This document shows, piece by piece, positions 1 through 8,363 of a stretch of 29,057 bases of DNA (within the stretch, counting starts at the first letter, position 1; each line of letters begins with the position of its first letter). The position numbers and the translations under genes were made by a program. The notes below the pieces were generated by a model that saw only the letters and a program-made list of their open reading frames with translations, did not search any database and had not been told where the DNA came from. Source of the stretch: an uncultured Verrucomicrobiae bacterium (GTDB lineage: Bacteria; Verrucomicrobiota; Verrucomicrobiia; Verrucomicrobiales; Akkermansiaceae); NCBI GenBank assembly GCA_937957985.1, contig CALGOH010000064.1, forward strand, positions 1-29,057, in the 5' to 3' direction.

Positions 1-1
1 G

Positions 2-943
2 GAGCAGATTCCGTTCGGTCGCTATCTCTTCCAGGTGCCCACCTCGGCGCTTGGCTACCGGGCGGATGCCAGTGCCGATTCGGAGGCGGCCAACCGGGTG
101 GTCATCGATTCCGAGGGCATCGGCCCGGGCAACTTCCTCATCGCCGACAAGTGCAATGTCTACGGTCTGCACGACTGGACCCAGGGGTGCTATGTCGCCA
201 CCAGCAACGACGAGGCCGACCGGATCGCACAGCTCAGCAGTCCCGAACTGAGGCATGACGCCCATGACCTGGTGCTTGCGACGAACGGGGCGCAGCTTCC
301 CCGGGATTTGAAACCCGGCGAAACCCGGGAGTTCACCTTCGCCGCCTTCAATGCGGGCGACCGGCCGAGTCCCGCCACCCGCGTCTCGATCCTCTACGAG
401 ACCGTCGAGATCGGTGGCGGTGATCTCGCCCCGCTGCCTCCTTTCCGCGGAGCACCGGTCACGGTCAGCTTCACCGTGCCGCGGGCCTGGCAGCCGGGAA
501 CCAGCCTGCGCCTCGTCGCCTCCGTCCCGTCCGAGGGCGATGCCGATCCGGCGACGAACCAACTCGATCTCGACATGCTGCGCGAATTCCAGCCCGCGAT
601 CGCCGGTCCGACCGGTCCGACTTCCATCGCTCCGGCCTCGCTTGCGGCGGATCGCGTCACAGACGTGGAGCCCGGCACCCCCGACCAACCGGCCGAGTAC
701 CCGCTCAACGGCCGCGAGTGGTTCCGCTGCGTCATTCCCCCGCGGGGCGACCTTCAGGTCCGCGTCACGGGGCCCGAAGCCGGGCTGGTCGATCGCATCG
801 ACCTGTTTGATGCCGATGGCCGGGCGCTTCACCCCGAGTCGGGATCGTGGCAGACGGGCGGGGAGGAGCTTTTCATGCGTGTCGGTCTTCCTCCCGGAAA
901 GCACCTTTCTTCCGATACCGGGATCCGCATCTGGTGGGAGTGA
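2..943 (+). CDS. C-terminal part of a secreted CARDB-like protein (cut by the left edge)
   Basis: The frame is open from base 2 and ends at TGA 941-943, giving 313 visible residues; the true start lies outside the window. A GTG at 35 is in frame but is not a credible start because the coding frame continues upstream of it. The middle part (nt about 270-590) reads like a CARDB-type beta-sandwich: a segment after 'LKPGETREFTF' with 'NAGDRPSPATRVSILYE' and a closing 'ADPATNQLDLDM' strand. The last 80 residues ('GREWFRCVIPPRGDLQVRV', then 'DRIDLFDADGRAL') look like a small beta-rich, PPC-like domain. No enzyme motif is visible. It sits 29 bp upstream of the next gene on the same strand, so the two are probably co-transcribed. 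The domain names are by eye; function unknown. Confidence 0.75.
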   Translation, partial: EQIPFGRYLFQVPTSALGYRADASADSEAANRVVIDSEGIGPGNFLIADKCNVYGLHDWTQGCYVATSNDEADRIAQLSSPELRHDAHDLVLATNGAQLPRDLKPGETREFTFAAFNAGDRPSPATRVSILYETVEIGGGDLAPLPPFRGAPVTVSFTVPRAWQPGTSLRLVASVPSEGDADPATNQLDLDMLREFQPAIAGPTGPTSIAPASLAADRVTDVEPGTPDQPAEYPLNGREWFRCVIPPRGDLQVRVTGPEAGLVDRIDLFDADGRALHPESGSWQTGGEELFMRVGLPPGKHLSSDTGIRIWWE

Positions 944-972
944 TTCCGCCTCCGTCCCCCCCGCTTTCGAAA

Positions 973-3900
973 ATGAAACTCCTCCGGCTCCTCGCCACCC
1001 TCCTGATCTCACTCCCGCTCGGCGCGCAGGATCCCCCGCCGGATCCACCCGCCGAGGGAGGCAACGAAGTCCACTCCGTCCCGCGCCCGGTTCGCCTCTT
1101 CGGGCACATTCGCCTCGATGGTTTGTGGGAAATCCATGTCGGCGGCCGCAACACCGGTGTCGAACTCTCCATCCGGCAGATCAGCGACCGATATCACGCG
1201 ACCTTTTCCAGGCCACCGAGAAACAACCCCTTCAACATCAAGGTTGGTGACGATTTCCTGTGGGCGACCGTCGATGGCTACGGCGGCACCGGAACGCTCT
1301 TCGTCCTGAAGGAACCCGAGGAGGAAGGGGGACCCGTCCGCCGGGAACAAGCCCCCGTCCAGTTCAGGATCAACGACACGGCCGAGCGCGTCCGCGTCCA
1401 GGTCGACAAGGAGGACATGGACGAGGCGATGAAGCGCTTCGAACTGGTCCGCGTCGGACGCATCGAGTCGTTGCGGCTCCATACCGTCGGACCCGAAGGG
1501 CTTCAGGCGACCGGGTCGATCCTCGAGGACCAGCCGATGGTGGTCGAGATCAAGCACAGCAACCCGCGACCGAGCCCGATCGACGTCACGATCACCTCCG
1601 GTGACAACTCGATCACGCTCACCGCGCGCCCGCTCGGTGAGGACGAGGATGAGGGGCCGAGGCTGGGCCTGATGAGGACGGATCCCTTCTTTCCGACTTT
1701 CGCCATGCAGCTTGGTGTCGAGAAGCCGGAGCGCGAGGAGGAGCAGGCACCCGGGCGCGAGGCGACCGAGGAAGATTGGAAGCCCTTCGTCGGCAGTTGG
1801 CGCACGCTCTATCAGGATGGCGTGCTCGGCCCGGTCACCGGGTGGATGCACATCGACAGGTATGAACGGCCCACGCTGCGCTACCGCCAGCCCGGGGACG
1901 GGATCCGCGAGCTCAAGCTCAAGTCCGCGCGGGTCGATGGTGAAACCGAAGCCGCGGAAGCGGTGGAGAACCAACCCGCGGTGCCGGCGTTTCCCAAGCT
2001 GGTCCTCGAATTCGAAGGCCAGGGAGTCGTTTCCGACAAGGTGGAGAAGCAAGCGCCCGACGAGGAGCACCGGCTGCTCCTCGATCCGGAGAAGGCCGCC
2101 CCGATCATGCTGAAGGCGAATGATTTCGAAGCGGAGGTGGACCTCACCTATCGCGACGTGCCGGACTTCCGGAAGGTCACCCTCAAGCTTCACGGCGGCC
2201 TGCCGAATGGATCGTTGCTATGGCGCTGGGAATACGTGGGGGATCGCGCCACCGGTCGGGACCGGGAGGGTCTCGGGCGGGCGGGGACGCTCCTCCGCGC
2301 GGAGGGGGAAGGGGAGTCCACCGTGGGCCGGGTGACCGGACAGGAGGTGTGGATGCGGATGGGAGCGACGATCCTCGCGGCCTACGCCACCGACCACCAG
2401 ACCGCGGTCGATCGTGAGTTCATGGGCAACCCGGTCTACCGGAACCGTTACGCCGACCGCCCGGCGTGGGACACCGATGACGAGCCGACGATTTTCGGGC
2501 CGACCGGCGAATCGACGCGCCGGGTCTTCATCGTCGCCCGGAATCTCCCGCCCGCCTCCGAGAAGCTTCCCTACCCCGACCTCATGATCGGGGAAGGCAG
2601 CAGTGTGAAGGAATACCGCATCCGCGCGAGAGGCGCCGAGAACGATCCTAACAACTCCGATGAACTCAAGGCCGCCTGGCACCAGTACCGCGAGGCCCGG
2701 CCTCAGGCGGGCCAGGCCACCGGTGGTTCCGCATCGGGCACCGGCGAAGCGCCACCGGATCCGACCACCGCCGCCCTCATGGAAGGGGTCGTCGAAGAAG
2801 GCCTTTTCGTGCTCGCCATCATCAAGAACGAATCCGAACCGGGCCCCCAACCCTTCAAGCTCGCGGAGGCCGACGGTAACTGGAACCTGATGTTCGGGGA
2901 TCTCCGGGGAACCCTCAAACTCGCCCGCCAACTCGCCGAGAGTCAGGCCGCTACCGAGGACCTGGAAGCCGAAGCCGGCGAATGGGAGGCGCTCAGTCCT
3001 GCTTTCGCCCCGGAGAAGATCCGCATCGTCGTCGAACTGGAAGCGGCGGCCAGGTCGATCGGCGAGATCAAGGCGGTGCTCGGGCACAACGACGAGATCA
3101 TCTCGTCCGGATACGTGAAGGAGGGCGAGCCACCGAAGCCCTTTATCCTCAAGCCCGACCCGAACGACCCCAAGGCCTACCTTTCGCCGGTGATCCACCT
3201 CATGCGCAAGGGGACGGGTGAACTCGCATCGCTCGGCGAGGGGGAGGTGGTCGTCGAGGCTTCCTCCGGCGACAAGCTGCACGCCCGCGTGCAGACCGAC
3301 AGCGGCTACGCGATCCAGCCGGCGCGTCTCACCGTCGACGTCATGGCCACCCCATCCGAGCTGAACCAGCTTTGGAAGGAAGCCGTGAAGACGGCGGCGG
3401 ACCTCGCCGGGCATCCGGTCGAGGATTGGGAGGACGTGGTCCGTGGAACGGCGGATTCGCAGACGAACTTCATCTTCACCGAGTTCGCCTGGAACGCCGC
3501 CATCGACAGTGTCGGCCTCGGCCTCTACGGCCAGCTCCTCGACATCGCCAACTACGCCAAGCGCAACGGCGTGACCGTGCCCTACCACGAGTGGCTGCCG
3601 CAGCGAGAGCCCTCGGGCGGCCTTCGTTCCATCAAGATATCCGTGGGTGATCACGCCGCCACGCTGCTGCTCCGGCGGGAGTTCCTGACGATGATGAACG
3701 AGCAGATCGCCGACTGGCGGCGCAACCTCGCTCCCGCCCGGGTGCGCGGTCTCTACGAGAGCCAGAAGGGCCTGATCGCCGCCAAGCGCAGTCCGCTCTC
3801 CTTCATGCGCATCCCCATGCGCGACCTACCCGTGTATCGGGAGGAGCCCCGCTCGGGGACCATCAGCGAGGCCCGCGTGTATCTCGCCGAAAACAAGCTC

Positions 3901-6900
3901 TGGTGGGTGGCGGTGGAGAACTCGAGTCCGGCGCTTGCCGAGGCGATCAAGTTCTTCGCCGGTGACGACGTCGGTCGCGAGGACGATCCCTATCTCTACC
4001 AGCTCTTCGACAACGAGTTCCTCGGCTACAAGACCCGCGTGCCCGCCGAGGTGGAGTACTTCGAGTTGTTCCAATGGAGCGCCTTCAACTACGCCTATCG
4101 TAATTGGGGACCGCGGATGCGGCAGAGCCTGGCGCAGGCCGAAGCCGTTCCCGACGGCGACGTGAAGGGGCTCCTCAAGCTCACCGGCATGGGATTCGAA
4201 CCGGTGGTCAAGCGGGTCGTGCCCCGCATGATGAAACTCGAGATCGACGGCGAACTACGACAGTCGCAGTGGGAGCCCGACCCGCTCGCCCGGGCCCACG
4301 TGAAGTCGCTCGGCGTGCTCGGATCCGCGGTGCGGGCGCAGGAGGACTACTCGTCGATCGACACCACCGTCATGATGGCCGCCGCCGCGGTGGCCACCGC
4401 GCCGCTCGGTGGAGCCGGCATGTGGTCGAGCCTGATCGCCGCGGGCGTGAGCGCCGCCGACGTGGCCTACACCGTTTACACCGACGTTTACGGCAACTCG
4501 CTTCGCAAGGAAGAGCTGGAGTTCGAGGTCGGTGCCGGCGCGGTCCTCGGTGCGGGCCGGGCGGCCGAACTTGAGGGCAAGATCCTCGGCGACCTGGCGC
4601 AGACCTTCGCCGTGGTCGGCTCGGGGATCGGCCTCGGGGCCGATGGGTTCGCGGCCTACAAGGCCGTCAAGGCGATGCGCACCGCCACGCTCATCGAGGA
4701 GGGCGGCAAGCTGCTCAAGAACATCGACTTCGCCGATCCCGCCGCGCTGCGCGCGCTGAGCAAGCAGGACAAGCTGGTGCTCAAGGAAATGCTCGAACGC
4801 AGCGAGGCGCTCGCCGCCGCGGGACGCTTCGGTGAGATCCCCGAGGAATTCCTCGCCGCCAGCAAGCACCGCAAGTCGATCCTCAACGCGCTGGACGGCT
4901 CGGAGGAGTTCACCTCGGAGGCGATCGATCTCGCCCGCAAGCGGAGGAAAATCCTCGATGCGGGGGAGAACCGTCCGCGACGCCCGGTGACCGATACGGA
5001 GCTCCGGGAAGCCGACGACCTGCTGGAAACGAGGATCAACAGGAACAAGGCGGAGATCGATGAACTCGAAGCCGAGGCCAAGGCGATCAAGGAACGGCAT
5101 CCCGACCAGGACGTGCCGCCGCGCGGGAGCAGGGACGCCGAGCGCTATCGCGAGGTCCAGAGCGAGATCCAGACCCGGAGGAACCGCAACGGCGACCTTT
5201 CCCAGCGCAAGGACGTGGTGAACAGCTATCGCAACCAGCCGACCGTCGAGGTGCCGCCCCGTCAGGCCGAGATCCTTCGCGGCAAGGCCTTCGGCAAGGA
5301 CGGCCTGCCGCCAACACGCACCGAGTTCGACGCGATGCGCGGCACCCGCGAGCGCTTGGCGGACGGTCGCCCCCCGGTGAGCAGCGAGGGATTTGAAAAG
5401 GTCGACCTCAACAAGGCGGCCAGGGAGATCGACGATCTCACCGACCAGACCCGGAAAACCATCGACGATCTCGCCACCGACCCGGATGCCGATCCCCGCG
5501 CGCTCCAGGATGCCCGCGCCCGGCTCGATGACCTCAAGGAGGTGCGCCGCGACATCGACGAGTTCCGCAGGGTCGCTCCCGAACCGAAGCTCAATGACAA
5601 CGATCTCGCCCTGCTCCGCGGCGAGCGGGCCGAGTTGAGCGAACTCGACAAGGCGGAGGTCGTCGAAAAGATCTTCGATGTCGAGGGTGACTGGGGGCAG
5701 CTCAAGAAGCTCGCCGACGGCACGCCCGAGGATCAGAAGCTCCTCCACAAGATCAACCAGTGGCGGCGCGACCAGATGGACGGAGCTCTCCGCGAGTCCA
5801 TCAACGAGGCCGAGGACATGCTGGGTCTCGAACGGGGCAGCATCCAGCCGAGCGCCTTCGGTTCGACCAATCTCACGAGCGACTACGACATCTCCATCAA
5901 TGCCCCCAAGCTGAGCGGGCCGGGTCGCGGACCGGAACTGGCGGTCCGCCGGTTTCAGGAAAAGGTCCGCAACCTTTTCGGCGGACGGGAAAGTGGGATG
6001 GTGGTCGACACCAATGTCTACACCGATCCGATCTACACGCTGTTCAAGGGGACGGAGCTGGAGGGGGCCTTCGCCGGAATCAGTGCGAAGCAGCTCGACA
6101 CCTCGCGTCAGTTCCTCTTCCAGCAGATGGCGAATGCGAAGTACAGGACGCCGGGTCAGTGGCAGGCGCTGCGCGGACGCATCCTCGAAGGCGTGCCGCC
6201 GGAAACCCGCAAGGCCTTCTCCGATATCCTCGACCAGGCGGAGGGAGCCAACAAGCTCGGCGCCGAGCGCATCAACAAGCGGCTGCGCGACATGGGATTC
6301 GATCCCGACAACGCCACCGACGCCCAGAAGCTCCGCGTCAACAACGACCTCTATGCCGACACGCTGGAAGGGATGGACAACTACAAGGAGATGATCGACG
6401 GCCTCAAGAAGGCGCGCGACGGCAGGATGCCGGCCGGGCAGGTGCCGCTACCGGGAATGCTCGACCAGCCGGGCCTGCGCAAGTCGCTCGGCGAGGCCGA
6501 GAAACTCATCAAAAGCGGCGATCCGACAAAGGTGAAGCTCGGCCAGGACATCCTCAGGGATCTGGAACACCGCGCCATCCTCAACCTCCGCAACAAGCAG
6601 GGCGAGGCCCTCTACTACGCCGCCGAGGCCTATCAGGCGGAGGCCACCATCAACCACGTGGTGAAGGAAATGCAGGCACCGCCGAAGAAGGTCATCACCA
6701 CCGACAGCATCATGAGCGGCAACCACACGCTCAAACCGCCGAAGAAGCCGCTTCCGGCCGACGACTACATCAATTCCTACTTCGAGAACGGCGCCAACCT
6801 CGTCAAGGAACTCAACGGCAAGCACGTCCTCGACGACCTCGGCCGCCCGCTCGCCGGCGCCAAGCCCGAAAAGCTCGACGCCGCCGCGACCAAGGCATCG

Positions 6901-7974
6901 AAGTATTTCGTCCGCCAACTCGACGCCGCCAGCATGGCCAAGCTCGACATGAACGGTGTCAAGGTTCCCGGTTTTCCCGATGACTTCACCTTCCGCGACC
7001 TCGTCGAATCGACGATCGAGCTGGAGAAGAACCGGGGCAACATGACTGCCTTCCAGCGGACGCTCGACAAGTATGGAATGACCGGCGAGGACTACCTGAA
7101 GCGGGTGATTTCCGCGCAGGAGGAGCTCGACAAGCGCCTGGTCGGCCAGTCCGAGCTGAAGGGCTTCGTCAACAACCTGCGCGACGCCGAGAAGTCGGTG
7201 GAAAGCGCGGCGTCCCGAACCTTCCGGGAGGAGGCGAACCGCCAGCGCCAGACCGCCCGCGCCTACGGCCTCCAGCATCTTGCGGGCGGACCCGCGGCCG
7301 AGGAGGTTCGGAACGAGTTCGACGCGAAGGTGGGCGCGCGTCTTGACGAGCTTGACCTCTCGGTGGCTGCCGGACGCTTTCTGACCGCTGATCAGGAGGC
7401 CGAGCGGGAGAACCTGCGGAAGATCTCCGAGTCCCAGAACGCTCTCGACCGCGCCATCAACGGAGCGCGTCTGAGCGGTGTTCAGCCGACGGAGATCACC
7501 TCGCTGCTGCGCGACGTGGATCGCGATTCGAGCGACTGGCGTCAGGCTGCCGCCGAGCGGATCCAGCACGCCGGCGATCGGGCGCGGGCGTCCGCTCCTC
7601 TGGAATCGTCGGCCGCCGATCCGGTGACGCCTCCGGGACTGGCGGATCGCCTTTCCCTTCCCGAGGCACCCGCCAGTGCCGCCGCGTTCGCCGAGGCCCT
7701 CCGTGGATCGGGCAGGAATGTGGTGGAGGCCACCGGACTGCCGCTGGATTCGCTGGCGACCAACGTGGAATCCGGTCGGACAGTCGTGGTCAGGACGCAG
7801 CCGCCGCTGGTTGAATCGCCTGTTTGGGTTCAGATCGAGTCCGTCGATTCCGATCAGGTGATCGCCGATGATCCGGTCACCGGCAAGCCGGTGAGTTGGC
7901 CGCGGAAGGCCTTCGAGGACCTTCTTGACGAAGACACCCCGGCACTTCTGGCCTCGGATTCCGGAGCGCCATGA
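973..7974 (+). CDS. Giant secreted protein (2333 aa) with hydrophobic segment, coiled coils and nucleotidyltransferase-like motif
   Basis: ATG 973 is chosen because it opens a clear signal peptide ('MKLLRLLATLLISLPLGAQ'); the frame is open to 847 but that stretch overlaps the previous gene. Residues 20 to about 1100 are beta-rich with recurring Trp/Gly strands ('LDGLWEIHVGG', 'FVGSWRTLYQDG') and match no family I know. Residues about 1131-1170 and 1210-1232 are Ala/Gly-rich hydrophobic stretches, as in pore or translocation segments of polymorphic toxins. Residues about 1300-1560 are charged and predicted coiled coil. At 1628-1641 'AFGSTNLTSDYDIS' resembles the GS...DxD signature of DNA-polymerase-beta-type nucleotidyltransferases (G1630, S1631, D1637, D1639), with a possible third carboxylate D1679 in 'VVDTNVYTD'. 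The last 60 residues ('VWVQIESVDSDQVIADDP') recall the end of a C39-like peptidase fold without visible catalytic Cys or His. No immunity-like gene follows; a terminator and a tRNA do. Confidence 0.85.
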   Translation: MKLLRLLATLLISLPLGAQDPPPDPPAEGGNEVHSVPRPVRLFGHIRLDGLWEIHVGGRNTGVELSIRQISDRYHATFSRPPRNNPFNIKVGDDFLWATVDGYGGTGTLFVLKEPEEEGGPVRREQAPVQFRINDTAERVRVQVDKEDMDEAMKRFELVRVGRIESLRLHTVGPEGLQATGSILEDQPMVVEIKHSNPRPSPIDVTITSGDNSITLTARPLGEDEDEGPRLGLMRTDPFFPTFAMQLGVEKPEREEEQAPGREATEEDWKPFVGSWRTLYQDGVLGPVTGWMHIDRYERPTLRYRQPGDGIRELKLKSARVDGETEAAEAVENQPAVPAFPKLVLEFEGQGVVSDKVEKQAPDEEHRLLLDPEKAAPIMLKANDFEAEVDLTYRDVPDFRKVTLKLHGGLPNGSLLWRWEYVGDRATGRDREGLGRAGTLLRAEGEGESTVGRVTGQEVWMRMGATILAAYATDHQTAVDREFMGNPVYRNRYADRPAWDTDDEPTIFGPTGESTRRVFIVARNLPPASEKLPYPDLMIGEGSSVKEYRIRARGAENDPNNSDELKAAWHQYREARPQAGQATGGSASGTGEAPPDPTTAALMEGVVEEGLFVLAIIKNESEPGPQPFKLAEADGNWNLMFGDLRGTLKLARQLAESQAATEDLEAEAGEWEALSPAFAPEKIRIVVELEAAARSIGEIKAVLGHNDEIISSGYVKEGEPPKPFILKPDPNDPKAYLSPVIHLMRKGTGELASLGEGEVVVEASSGDKLHARVQTDSGYAIQPARLTVDVMATPSELNQLWKEAVKTAADLAGHPVEDWEDVVRGTADSQTNFIFTEFAWNAAIDSVGLGLYGQLLDIANYAKRNGVTVPYHEWLPQREPSGGLRSIKISVGDHAATLLLRREFLTMMNEQIADWRRNLAPARVRGLYESQKGLIAAKRSPLSFMRIPMRDLPVYREEPRSGTISEARVYLAENKLWWVAVENSSPALAEAIKFFAGDDVGREDDPYLYQLFDNEFLGYKTRVPAEVEYFELFQWSAFNYAYRNWGPRMRQSLAQAEAVPDGDVKGLLKLTGMGFEPVVKRVVPRMMKLEIDGELRQSQWEPDPLARAHVKSLGVLGSAVRAQEDYSSIDTTVMMAAAAVATAPLGGAGMWSSLIAAGVSAADVAYTVYTDVYGNSLRKEELEFEVGAGAVLGAGRAAELEGKILGDLAQTFAVVGSGIGLGADGFAAYKAVKAMRTATLIEEGGKLLKNIDFADPAALRALSKQDKLVLKEMLERSEALAAAGRFGEIPEEFLAASKHRKSILNALDGSEEFTSEAIDLARKRRKILDAGENRPRRPVTDTELREADDLLETRINRNKAEIDELEAEAKAIKERHPDQDVPPRGSRDAERYREVQSEIQTRRNRNGDLSQRKDVVNSYRNQPTVEVPPRQAEILRGKAFGKDGLPPTRTEFDAMRGTRERLADGRPPVSSEGFEKVDLNKAAREIDDLTDQTRKTIDDLATDPDADPRALQDARARLDDLKEVRRDIDEFRRVAPEPKLNDNDLALLRGERAELSELDKAEVVEKIFDVEGDWGQLKKLADGTPEDQKLLHKINQWRRDQMDGALRESINEAEDMLGLERGSIQPSAFGSTNLTSDYDISINAPKLSGPGRGPELAVRRFQEKVRNLFGGRESGMVVDTNVYTDPIYTLFKGTELEGAFAGISAKQLDTSRQFLFQQMANAKYRTPGQWQALRGRILEGVPPETRKAFSDILDQAEGANKLGAERINKRLRDMGFDPDNATDAQKLRVNNDLYADTLEGMDNYKEMIDGLKKARDGRMPAGQVPLPGMLDQPGLRKSLGEAEKLIKSGDPTKVKLGQDILRDLEHRAILNLRNKQGEALYYAAEAYQAEATINHVVKEMQAPPKKVITTDSIMSGNHTLKPPKKPLPADDYINSYFENGANLVKELNGKHVLDDLGRPLAGAKPEKLDAAATKASKYFVRQLDAASMAKLDMNGVKVPGFPDDFTFRDLVESTIELEKNRGNMTAFQRTLDKYGMTGEDYLKRVISAQEELDKRLVGQSELKGFVNNLRDAEKSVESAASRTFREEANRQRQTARAYGLQHLAGGPAAEEVRNEFDAKVGARLDELDLSVAAGRFLTADQEAERENLRKISESQNALDRAINGARLSGVQPTEITSLLRDVDRDSSDWRQAAAERIQHAGDRARASAPLESSAADPVTPPGLADRLSLPEAPASAAAFAEALRGSGRNVVEATGLPLDSLATNVESGRTVVVRTQPPLVESPVWVQIESVDSDQVIADDPVTGKPVSWPRKAFEDLLDEDTPALLASDSGAP

Positions 7975-7990
7975 GGATTTGTCGTTCTTA

Positions 7991-8023
7991 CGCCCGGAAC
8001 GCCTGCGGTTTCGGGCGATTTTT
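7991..8023 (+). terminator. Intrinsic terminator after the giant secreted protein
   Basis: CGCCCGGAAC (7991-8000) pairs with GTTTCGGGCG (8008-8017) over 10 bp (one G-T pair) with a 7-nt loop, followed by ATTTTT (8018-8023). It starts 16 nt after the TGA at 7972-7974, so it closes the upstream transcription unit. Confidence 0.85.
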
Positions 8024-8089
8024 GCCTTGCCTCCCACGGCGAGGCCATCCCATCGTCCCGCCCGCCCCGTCAGGGGCGATCCCACAAAA

Positions 8090-8164
8090 TCCGGCGTAGC
8101 TCAGCGGTAGAGCGGGTGGCTGTTAACCACTAGGTACTTGGTTAGAGCCCAAGCGCCGGAGCCA
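8090..8164 (+). tRNA. trnN: tRNA-Asn (anticodon GTT), CCA encoded, atypical T-loop
   Basis: A full cloverleaf can be drawn. The acceptor is TCCGGCG (8090-8096) with CGCCGGA (8154-8160), discriminator G8161 and encoded CCA 8162-8164. The D-stem is GCTC/GAGC (8099-8102, 8110-8113) with GG in the loop. The anticodon stem is GGTGG/CCACT with loop CTGTTAA and anticodon GTT at 8122-8124. The variable loop is AGGTA. The T-stem is CTTGG/CCAAG (8137-8141, 8149-8153). The T-loop is TTAGAGC (8142-8148), where TTCGAGC would be expected: the near-universal C56, which pairs with G19, is A at 8144. All stems are intact, so the gene is probably real, but the base should be verified. Confidence 0.93.
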
Positions 8165-8168
8165 ATGG

Positions 8169-8207
8169 AAAGCCCTGATCCTCAATGGATTGGGGCTTTC
8201 GCCTTTT
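8169..8207 (+). terminator. Intrinsic terminator after tRNA-Asn
   Basis: AAAGCCC (8169-8175) pairs with GGGCTTT (8193-8199), with an inner ATCC (8178-8181) / GGAT (8187-8190) stem, followed by a T tract at 8203-8207. It begins 5 nt after the tRNA CCA end. From here to 8363 I see no further gene or clear promoter. Confidence 0.85.
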
Positions 8208-8363
8208 TCGGGCCGGTGACTTTGTGGTCCCAAGGCCGCGCCAGGGAGCCTCTTGTCCACAGCGAGATGCATTTGCCTGACCGTCGATTCGGAAAGGGCT
8301 TCCTGCGTGACGTCGTAGGGATGCGATTGTAGCTTAACCCGAGAACTTGGTTTCTTCCGGTCA

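Noticed and set aside
847..972. Upstream extension of the giant secreted protein to 847
   Set aside because: It overlaps the previous gene, and the extra 42 residues precede an ideal signal peptide that starts at 973.
7975..8089. An immunity gene behind the toxin-like giant protein
   Set aside because: Only 115 bp remain before the tRNA, and they contain a terminator and no coding frame.
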